Positions 1 to 5,135 of a stretch of 5,135 nt of DNA are shown piece after piece. Location: positions 1 to 5,135 of the forward strand of contig JANNFX010000014.1 of assembly GCA_031380225.1 (NCBI GenBank). Reading direction: 5' to 3'. Source of the DNA: JANNFX01 sp031380225. GTDB taxonomy: Bacteria > Pseudomonadota > Alphaproteobacteria > Rhizobiales > Hyphomicrobiaceae. Under the pieces are notes generated by a model. That model was not told where the DNA came from and ran no database searches. It saw only the letters and a list, made by a program, of their open reading frames with translations. The number at the start of each line of letters is the position of its first letter. The first letter of the stretch is position 1. Position numbers and translations under genes: made by a program.

Positions 1-6
1 GTGCTC

Positions 7-2490
7 TCACATCCCCCGCGGTTTGGCCCGCGCGGTCGGCAGGGCGTTCGCCGGGTCGTCAGGCCAGGGATGCTTCGGATACCTCCCCTTCATTTCGGAT
101 TTTACCGCTGCCCATGACCCCGACCAAAACCCTGGCAAATCACGCGTGATCTGGATCGGCCGATGGGCCGGTGACAGTAAATTCAACGTCAGCGGCAATC
201 GCCCATTCGCAATGGCTGGATGCACTTTCAATCCGAACAATTCCTGTACGCGGATCGACAACGACGGAGCCCCCGCGCCTTCATACTCTATTGGATGTTG
301 ATTGCCGGTCGGTGCTTCGAAGTGTGTCGGTGCCTCCGCTTCGAGCCGGCGCTTTAAAGCCCAGGGGATCAGACCATCAAGGGCCTGACCAAGATCATCG
401 GCCGAAACATCGGCGAGCCGCGTTTTACCGTTGAGATATGGCGCGATCCAGTCGCTGACCGTCGCTGTCAGCGCAGCATCGGACACATCGGGCCAGCCAT
501 CACTGCTGTCAGATTGGCGGAGAAATGCAATCCGATCTCTCAGCTGCAACTGAGCCTTGCTCCACGGCAGACGTCCGATACCAAGCGAGGCAATGCCTAG
601 CGCAAGTTTTAAGCTGGTTTCGCTATCTGCCGTCACTGCACGCGTATCTGACGACAACGTGATGGCGTCGAGGCTCCGGATGCGGCGGCCACGCAATGCG
701 GCGGCATCTTTGTCAAAGACGACTTCATTGGTTGCGCGCACCCGGTCCGCTGCGATTGCCAGAACCTCTGCCTCCTCCGTGCGAGCAGCGAGCAGGATGC
801 GCGTTGCAGCGGCGATCCCCTGCATTTCGCCGACGATCAGAAACGGGGCCTTTGCCAGTGGATCGGTCGCATCGACCAGAGCTCCACGGCCATTGGCGAG
901 CAAAAATTGTCCCGGCAGTCCGCGCGCTTTCGCAATCCGGTCGGGATAAGCGAGGGCCAGCAACTGCGCTGCACTGGGTTCAGGCGCATTGTGAGATCGG
1001 AGCGATGAGGCGAGCCCGCTTTCCGCGAGTTTCGCCCAACCACTCGCAAGCCGGCGCATATCCTCGGCGCGGCGGCTGCGATCACGTAAATAGTTCGACA
1101 ACCGGTGATCGAGATCGGTATCGTTGCCGCCCAAGCCGCGTTCGACCATCACCGCGGCTATGTCAGCTGCGGCTTGCGCGGCCCCTATTGCGGCAGCTTC
1201 GATCACCATTCGTGCCAGCCGCGGTGGCAACGGCAGCGCGCGAATTCTCCGGCCAAGACTGGTTATACGGCCTGTTCCATCAACACCGCCAAGCGTTGCC
1301 AACTCGGCTTTAGCTGAACTCAGTGCAGCACTTGGTGGCGGATCGAGCCACGCCAGCGTCAATGGATCGGTGGCACCCCACTCGGCGCAATCCAGAACCA
1401 GTCCAGCCAAATCGGCTGCGCGGATTTCAGGGTCCGCAAAAGCCGCAAGGCTTGCCGTCTGCGGCTCATCCCAAAGCCGGTAACAGACGCCTGGTTCAGT
1501 TCGCCCTGCACGTCCCCGGCGCTGGTCGGCAGAAGCACGGGACACACGAACAGTTTCGAGGCGCGTCACGCCAACATCGGGCTCAAAGCGCGGCACGCGT
1601 GCCAGGCCACAATCAATCACGATTCGGACGCCTTGAATCGTCAGCGAGGATTCCGCAATCGACGTCGCCAACACAATTTTTCGCTGTCCCGGACCGGCGG
1701 GCTCCACAGCCCGGTCCTGGGCCTGCATATCCATAGCGCCGTAAAGCGGAGCAATAATCACGGTGCCGTCGCGAACACGCTCATTGAGCCGTTCCTCAAC
1801 GCGGCGAATTTCGCCTTGTCCGGGTAAGAACGCCAGCACTGAACCCGTTTCACGTTGAAGCGCTTTCAGAATCGCATCGGTCATTTGATCTTCGTTGCGC
1901 GCCGACTGCGAACGGCCGAGATATTCGGTTACGACCGGATAGGCCCGTCCTTCACTTTCAATGACCGGCGCGCCGCCCAATAGCCCGGCTACGCGTGCGC
2001 CATCGAGCGTTGCCGACATGACGAGAATGCGGAGATCGTCCCGCAAGCCTCGTTGGCATTCGAGCGCGAAGGCGAGACCAAGATCGGCATCAAGCGAGCG
2101 CTCATGGTATTCGTCGAACAACACCACCGCGATGCCCTCCAACGACGGATCATCCAGGATCATGCGCGTAAACACGCCTTCTGTGATGACCTCAATACGA
2201 GTCTTTGGCCCGGTCTTGGACGATAATCGCGCGCGAAGCCCGATTGTTTCGCCGACGCGGCCGCCCAACGTTTTGGCCATCCGCTCCGCAGCACCGCGCG
2301 CAGCCAAGCGCCGTGGTTCAAGGACGAGGATCTTGCCGCCCTTGATCCATGGCTCGTCCAAAAGAGCAAGTGGCACGCGTGTCGTCTTGCCGGCCCCTGG
2401 TGGCGCGACCAATACCGCCACATTCGACCGCGCAAGTGCTGCACGCAACGGCTCCAAGACCTCGTCAATAGGAAGTGCAGCACTGGTCAC
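7..2490 (-). CDS. hrpB: ATP-dependent helicase HrpB (DEAH-family SF2)
   Basis: This is a complete 827-residue protein, about the usual HrpB length. Visible SF2 motifs, in order: Walker A GAGKTT at 32-37; motif Ia LEPRRLAAR at 57-65; motif II DEYH at 126-129; motif III SAT at 159-161; motif IV region FLPGQGEI at 221-228; motif V ATSIAESSLTI at 275-285; motif VI QRRGRAGR at 323-330. A helical HA2-like region (LPLPPRLARM, about 419-428) follows. The HrpB-specific C-terminal domain covers roughly 690-820 and ends in a conserved-looking RYPKHPWPDDP segment at about 800-810. Family knowledge: it is a nucleic-acid-stimulated ATPase, presumably cytoplasmic, whose physiological substrate is poorly defined; RNA is presumed from the related DEAH helicases. 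The start is GTG at 2490-2488. It overlaps the antiporter stop codon as GTGA, with AAAGG seven bases upstream, which indicates translational coupling. Motif II is DEYH rather than the DEFH or DEAH I expect, a conservative change. All motifs are intact and I see no frameshift. The stop is TGA at 9-7; its terminator lies outside the window. Confidence 0.97.
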   Translation of the reverse strand: MTSAALPIDEVLEPLRAALARSNVAVLVAPPGAGKTTRVPLALLDEPWIKGGKILVLEPRRLAARGAAERMAKTLGGRVGETIGLRARLSSKTGPKTRIEVITEGVFTRMILDDPSLEGIAVVLFDEYHERSLDADLGLAFALECQRGLRDDLRILVMSATLDGARVAGLLGGAPVIESEGRAYPVVTEYLGRSQSARNEDQMTDAILKALQRETGSVLAFLPGQGEIRRVEERLNERVRDGTVIIAPLYGAMDMQAQDRAVEPAGPGQRKIVLATSIAESSLTIQGVRIVIDCGLARVPRFEPDVGVTRLETVRVSRASADQRRGRAGRTEPGVCYRLWDEPQTASLAAFADPEIRAADLAGLVLDCAEWGATDPLTLAWLDPPPSAALSSAKAELATLGGVDGTGRITSLGRRIRALPLPPRLARMVIEAAAIGAAQAAADIAAVMVERGLGGNDTDLDHRLSNYLRDRSRRAEDMRRLASGWAKLAESGLASSLRSHNAPEPSAAQLLALAYPDRIAKARGLPGQFLLANGRGALVDATDPLAKAPFLIVGEMQGIAAATRILLAARTEEAEVLAIAADRVRATNEVVFDKDAAALRGRRIRSLDAITLSSDTRAVTADSETSLKLALGIASLGIGRLPWSKAQLQLRDRIAFLRQSDSSDGWPDVSDAALTATVSDWIAPYLNGKTRLADVSADDLGQALDGLIPWALKRRLEAEAPTHFEAPTGNQHPIEYEGAGAPSLSIRVQELFGLKVHPAIANGRLPLTLNLLSPAHRPIQITRDLPGFWSGSWAAVKSEMKGRYPKHPWPDDPANALPTARAKPRGM

Positions 2491-4289
2491 GCATCGGCCT
2501 TTGGTTGCGATTTTCTGCGGATCGCATGTGAACGGCGTTGCCCGGCTTCTTTGGCCGCCTTTTGCAGGTCACGGCGGAATATGTCGCGCTGTTCGTGGAT
2601 CGAAGCGATCACCGGCCCAGTTTGGACGCCAAGCCCGACAAGTGCTGCTTCTGACAATTGCAGGCTGGCTTCGATCGTCTCGGGCACAGCATCCGTCACG
2701 CCAATCTCGTAGAGGTGGCGAGCGTGAACAGCATCGCGCGCGCGCGACACGATCAAAATATCCGGCCGCAGTTTCCGAACCTCAGTGACGATCTGGTCTA
2801 TCAAACTATGCGTGTGGATCGTGATGATGATCCCGGCCGCATCCATCAAGCCGCAGGCCTTTAGAAATGCTGAATTTGAGGCATCACCAAAATACACCGC
2901 CTGCCCGTTTGCACGAGCGGCATGCACGCCATGAGCATCGTGATCAGCGGCCGTGTAAGTCACGCGATGCTCTTCCAGCATGCGGCAGACAATCTGTCCA
3001 ACGCGGCCGTAGCCGACGACAATCGCATGTTTCGATTGCGGCAGCGGCTGAACCGCGAGCAGTGGATCGGCGGGCTTTGGCGGCACCACCGCTTTGATAA
3101 TACGATGCGCAGCGACCGACAGCAGCGGAATCAACGCCATCGACAATGATGTGACGGCGAGCACGGGCGCCGCATCGACCTCAGTTATCAGCTTGTAAGT
3201 GAGCGCAAGACTGATGCCGACAAACGCAAATTCACCACCCGGTGCCAGCAGCAGCCCAGTCTCGATAGCTGCCGGCCACGACTGGCGGTAAAGCCGGGCC
3301 AGCGCGATGATGATCAGCGACTTCCCCGCGATCAATACGAACACAGCAGCCAGCAGCAACAGCGGCTCGCGCATGATAATGCGCACGTCGATGGTCATGC
3401 CGACGGTGAAGAAAAAGATGCCGAGCAGCAAACCCTTAAAGGGCTCAATCGTGGATTCGATGGCTTTGCGGTATTCGGTCTCCGCCAACAGCAATCCGGC
3501 GACAAACGCGCCGAGAGCCATCGACAATCCAGCCGCCCCAGCAATCACGCCAGTCCCGACAATCACAAACAAAATGGCGGCGATGAACAGTTCGCTCGAT
3601 TGCGTGCTAGCAACCAGCCGGAACAGCGGCCTCAACAGCGTTCGCCCGACAACAACAATCACCGCAACCGCTGCGAGCGCTTGCAATAGCGCTGTCCCGG
3701 CGGTGGCGAGCAACGACGAGGAACGGCCAGCGCCTAATACCGAAATGAACCTCAAAAGTGGTATGACCGCCAAGTCTTGCGCCAGGAGGATCGAAAAACT
3801 GAGCCGTCCAGTGCTCGATGGCAACCGGCCCTGCTCGGACAAGACGTCAAGAACGATCGCCGTCGATGACAGAGCGAGGCACGCACCGAGCAAAATCGCG
3901 ATTGGCGGCGTTTGACCTAAGCCTGCGAAGACAGCCGCGATCAAACTGCCTGTCAAAATGACCTGCAAGCCGCCGAGCCCAAAGACCAACCGGCGCATGG
4001 CCTTGAGGCGCTCGAAGGATAATTCCAAGCCGATCAGGAATAACAAGAACACGACGCCCAATTCGGCAATGCCGGCGACATTCTTGGCATCGACAACGGT
4101 GACCCAGTAGAGCAGCGGAATTTGCGCAATAAACGATCCGAGCCCGAGTGGACCCAAGAGAGCGCCGGCACCGAGATAGCCCAGCACTGGGCTGATGCCC
4201 CAACGCCGCACCAAAGGCACCACGATGCCCGCAGTGCCCAGCACAACCAGCGCATCGCTATAAGCCGGAAGATTGATTGGTGCTGCCAC
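2487..4289 (-). CDS. KefB/KefC-type monovalent cation:proton antiporter (CPA2) with TrkA-N domain
   Basis: This is a 600-residue inner-membrane antiporter, probably exchanging K+ (or Na+) for H+. Residues 10-400 are strongly hydrophobic, with about 12 or 13 membrane segments. CPA2 signatures: LFLIGLELS at 83-91; SSTAIVLDVLSE at 141-152; LLAQDLAVIPLL at 168-179, with Q171-D172 as the likely ion-binding pair; GLSMALGAFVAGLLLAETEY at 254-273; IEPFKGLLLGIFFFTVGM at 281-298. The cytoplasmic RCK N-domain begins near 420, with the Rossmann motif GYGRVG at 426-431, a likely adenosine-ribose acidic residue D449 and the YFGDASN segment at 466-472. A short basic tail ends the protein. The start chosen is GTG at 4289, ten bases after GAGGA, so that the protein opens directly into TM1 (INLPAYSDALVVLG). 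A longer frame to 4517 begins inside a repeat and is rejected. The loop before IEPFK reads KAIEST where E. coli KefC has HALESD (from memory), so glutathione gating may differ. No kefF-like gene is visible. The exact substrate, and KefB versus KefC identity, cannot be settled from sequence. Confidence 0.93.
   Translation of the reverse strand: MAAPINLPAYSDALVVLGTAGIVVPLVRRWGISPVLGYLGAGALLGPLGLGSFIAQIPLLYWVTVVDAKNVAGIAELGVVFLLFLIGLELSFERLKAMRRLVFGLGGLQVILTGSLIAAVFAGLGQTPPIAILLGACLALSSTAIVLDVLSEQGRLPSSTGRLSFSILLAQDLAVIPLLRFISVLGAGRSSSLLATAGTALLQALAAVAVIVVVGRTLLRPLFRLVASTQSSELFIAAILFVIVGTGVIAGAAGLSMALGAFVAGLLLAETEYRKAIESTIEPFKGLLLGIFFFTVGMTIDVRIIMREPLLLLAAVFVLIAGKSLIIIALARLYRQSWPAAIETGLLLAPGGEFAFVGISLALTYKLITEVDAAPVLAVTSLSMALIPLLSVAAHRIIKAVVPPKPADPLLAVQPLPQSKHAIVVGYGRVGQIVCRMLEEHRVTYTAADHDAHGVHAARANGQAVYFGDASNSAFLKACGLMDAAGIIITIHTHSLIDQIVTEVRKLRPDILIVSRARDAVHARHLYEIGVTDAVPETIEASLQLSEAALVGLGVQTGPVIASIHEQRDIFRRDLQKAAKEAGQRRSHAIRRKSQPKADA
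2498..2502 (-). promoter_or_regulatory. Ribosome binding site of hrpB
   Basis: Read on the minus strand, AAAGG lies seven bases before the GTG start of hrpB, inside the last codons of the antiporter gene. It supports the GTG at 2490 as the start. Ribosomes ending translation at the overlapping TGA would be positioned to reinitiate here. Confidence 0.6.
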
Positions 4290-4299
4290 TAGTTGCGCG

Positions 4300-4304
4300 T
4301 CCTC
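4300..4304 (-). promoter_or_regulatory. Ribosome binding site deciding the antiporter start
   Basis: GAGGA on the minus strand lies ten bases before the GTG at 4289. It is the best Shine-Dalgarno-like match upstream of the conserved part of the antiporter. The alternative in-frame GTG at 4331 has no comparable site. The first in-frame ATG after 4289 would remove the first membrane segments. Confidence 0.55.
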
Positions 4305-4365
4305 GCGACCTGCTGTTTCGCCTAGCAGCACAGTAATCAGCAGCGATGACGGTGCAAGCTTGGAC

Positions 4366-4378
4366 TTTACGACGTAAA
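4366..4378. promoter_or_regulatory. Perfect 13-base palindrome, possible operator
   Basis: TTTACGACGTAAA consists of two perfect 6-base arms around one central base. It lies about 77 bases upstream of the antiporter GTG, where an operator would be plausible. It is short enough to arise by chance in a gap of this size, and I cannot assign a regulator. Confidence 0.25.
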
Positions 4379-4485
4379 AAGAACGATGGAAACCTAAGGG
4401 CCGGGCCAGCGGCATCCGTGCCACCGCACAAGTGTCATCCCCGGGCTCGGCCACCCCCCGAGGTTGAAACGACAAGCGCCTGTAG

Positions 4486-4515
4486 GTTGGGTTAGGCGGC
4501 AGGCCGTAACCCAAC
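4486..4515. repeat. Hairpin of repeat unit 1
   Basis: The arms GTTGGGTTA (4486-4494) and TAACCCAAC (4507-4515) are a perfect 9-base inverted repeat around a 12-base GC-rich interior, which itself pairs poorly. Confidence 0.75.
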
Positions 4516-4535
4516 ATTTATGCGAGCGGAACTAC

Positions 4536-4565
4536 GTTGGGTTACGCGCTCGGCGCTAACCCAAC
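4536..4565. repeat. Hairpin of repeat unit 2
   Basis: The arms GTTGGGTTA (4536-4544) and TAACCCAAC (4557-4565) pair perfectly over 9 bases. After one bulged C, GCGC (4546-4549) pairs with GCGC (4553-4556) around a 3-base loop. This is a more complete stem than unit 1. Confidence 0.75.
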
Positions 4566-4613
4566 CTAAGGTCCGGGAGCGCACCATCATTGTTGCCGCG
4601 CAACTTTGGCGCT

Positions 4614-5135
4614 TCAGCACTTGAACTCATCAATCGTTGAAAAGGCGTGGCGCAAAGCTTCAGACCAGCTAGCCGACATGGCCTTGAAGTAGTCGTCATT
4701 TTGTTCGACGCGGCGCTCGCGGCTGACGTCGAGACTGTCCTTTTCATAGATCAAAACGTCGATGGGCAATCCAACTGACAAATTCGAACGCAGCGTCGAA
4801 TCAAATGACAGCAACAGCAGTTTCGCCGCCTCGCCCAAGCGCATATCGTTGCGAGCCACGCGGTCGAGGATCGGCTTGCCGTACTTGTGTTCGCCAATCT
4901 GCAGGAACGGCGTGTCGTCGGTCGCTTCGATGAAATTTCCTTCTGCGTAAACTTGGAACAGCCGCGGCGGTTGCTTGCCAATTTGCCCACCGAGCAGGAA
5001 CTGCGCTTGCATGCCGCTGCGATGCACGCTGTCGGGTCCTGCTCCGTCAGCGCGCCGGACTTCACGAATTGCTTCGCCGACCACGTGCGCCGCCCGGTAC
5101 ATTGAGGTGACGTTCAAAAGTGTTGCCGTATCCGG
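4614..5135 (-). CDS. Anbu-type proteasome-related hydrolase, 3' part (5' end outside window)
   Basis: The visible C-terminal 173 residues stay open to the window edge, reading PDTATLLNVTSMYRAA at the start of the visible part. The reported TTG start at 5117 is therefore only internal. About 70 residues of a usual ~245-residue protein should lie beyond the edge, including the N-terminal catalytic Thr. Numbered from the first visible residue, the family-like blocks are FLLGGQI (46-52), a block from GNFIEATDD to GKPILDR (66-92), and FDSTLRSNLSVGLPIDVLIY (111-130). These match what I recall of bacterial Anbu (proteasome-type protease, Ntn-hydrolase fold). Family knowledge: Anbu self-assembles in the cytoplasm, and its natural substrate is unclear. 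It is often encoded beside ATP-grasp, alpha-E and transglutaminase-like genes; any of these would lie upstream, outside this window. The stop is TGA at 4616-4614, followed after 45 bases by the inverted repeat. It is probably not co-transcribed with the antiporter. HslV is less likely, because the STLRSNLSVGLP block is Anbu-like. Confidence 0.88.
   Translation of the reverse strand, partial: PDTATLLNVTSMYRAAHVVGEAIREVRRADGAGPDSVHRSGMQAQFLLGGQIGKQPPRLFQVYAEGNFIEATDDTPFLQIGEHKYGKPILDRVARNDMRLGEAAKLLLLSFDSTLRSNLSVGLPIDVLIYEKDSLDVSRERRVEQNDDYFKAMSASWSEALRHAFSTIDEFKC

Larger units (their letters stand above)
4483..4568. repeat. Inverted pair of 33-nt palindromic units (BIME/REP-like)
   Basis: Unit 1 (4483-4515) and unit 2 (4536-4568, reversed) both start TAGGTTGGGTTAG and end GTAACCCAAC. 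They share 23 outer positions while the 10 central bases differ at most positions. They face each other across a 20-base spacer (4516-4535). The outer arms 4483-4495 and 4556-4568 are perfect 13-base inverted repeats, so the whole element can fold into one long imperfect hairpin or two separate ones. I recall similar TAGGTTGGGTTA...TAACCCAAC repeats from intergenic regions of Bradyrhizobium-type genomes. It begins 45 bases past the Anbu stop. It could stabilise the 3' end of that message or attenuate read-through, but no T-run follows on the minus strand, so it is not a canonical intrinsic terminator. Confidence 0.85.
4290..4613. other. Intergenic region between the Anbu gene and the antiporter gene
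   Basis: These 324 bases separate the Anbu stop from the antiporter start. They hold the inverted repeat pair (4483-4568), a possible REP-like remnant (4434-4452), a 13-base palindrome (4366-4378) and the antiporter ribosome binding site. The minus frame of the antiporter stays open through most of it up to an ATG at 4517. That stretch has low-complexity, repeat-derived residues and no family resemblance, so I read it as non-coding. A promoter for the antiporter-hrpB unit is expected between about 4310 and 4480. I see no strong -35/-10 pair; the nearest candidate (TTGCAC, 16 bases, TACTGT) matches the consensus only 3/6 in each box. Confidence 0.7.

Noticed and set aside
696..1313. Plus-strand open frame of 205 residues
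   Set aside because: It is antisense to the hrpB middle region, with high Arg/Pro/His content and no family resemblance.
1961..2788. Plus-strand open frame of 275 residues
   Set aside because: It lies antisense to the well-supported hrpB 5' end and antiporter 3' end, crosses the gene junction, is rich in Ser/Arg/Ala/Pro as expected of a shadow frame, and shows no domain.
3307..3915. Plus-strand open frame of 202 residues rich in Asn/Thr/Ala/Ser
   Set aside because: It is antisense to the antiporter membrane domain. Its composition mirrors complementary hydrophobic codons, and it has no recognisable motif.
4483..4568. Intrinsic terminator for the Anbu gene
   Set aside because: The hairpins are strong, but no T-rich run follows them on the minus strand, and the symmetric paired units fit a dispersed repeat better. 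A role in message stability or attenuation remains possible.
4483..4568. Terminal inverted repeats of an insertion sequence or MITE with a target duplication
   Set aside because: The outer 13-base arms could suggest a tiny MITE, but I see no flanking direct duplication and each half is itself palindromic, which favours a REP/BIME pair.
4614..5117. Complete 167-residue protein starting at TTG 5117
   Set aside because: The frame continues open to the window edge with family-like residues, and the visible part lacks the Anbu N-terminus, so it is a truncated view of a longer gene.

Overview
The window comes from a moderately GC-rich bacterial chromosome, most likely an alphaproteobacterium of the Bradyrhizobium/Rhodopseudomonas/Afipia group. 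This rests on codon use, on the character of the three proteins, and on a TAGGTTGGGTTAG palindromic repeat of a kind I associate with that group. The taxonomy is inference from memory, not a search result.

All real genes lie on the minus strand, so the transcriptional order runs from high to low coordinates. From 5135 to 4614 is the 3' part of a gene for an Anbu-type (ancestral beta-subunit) proteasome-related hydrolase, with its 5' end beyond the window. From 4613 to 4290 is a 324-base gap. It holds an inverted pair of 33-nt palindromic units (4483-4568), a possible second REP-like scrap (4434-4452), a small perfect palindrome (4366-4378) and a ribosome binding site. From 4289 to 2487 is a complete CPA2 monovalent cation:proton antiporter of the KefB/KefC type with a C-terminal nucleotide-binding TrkA-N/RCK domain. 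From 2490 to 7 is a complete DEAH-family ATP-dependent helicase, HrpB.

The antiporter and hrpB overlap by four bases (GTGA) and are very probably co-transcribed and translationally coupled. The Anbu gene is separated from them by the repeat and is probably a separate unit. No functional link between the three proteins is obvious: ion homeostasis, a helicase of uncertain role, and a self-assembling proteasome-like protein. I see no mobile element, CRISPR array, tRNA or rRNA, and no credible gene on the plus strand.

This is mostly an ordinary chromosomal region. The items most worth a second look are the inverted repeat pair, the Anbu gene next to an antiporter rather than its usual partners, and a changed regulatory loop in the KefC-like protein. 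I found no convincing previously undescribed system.
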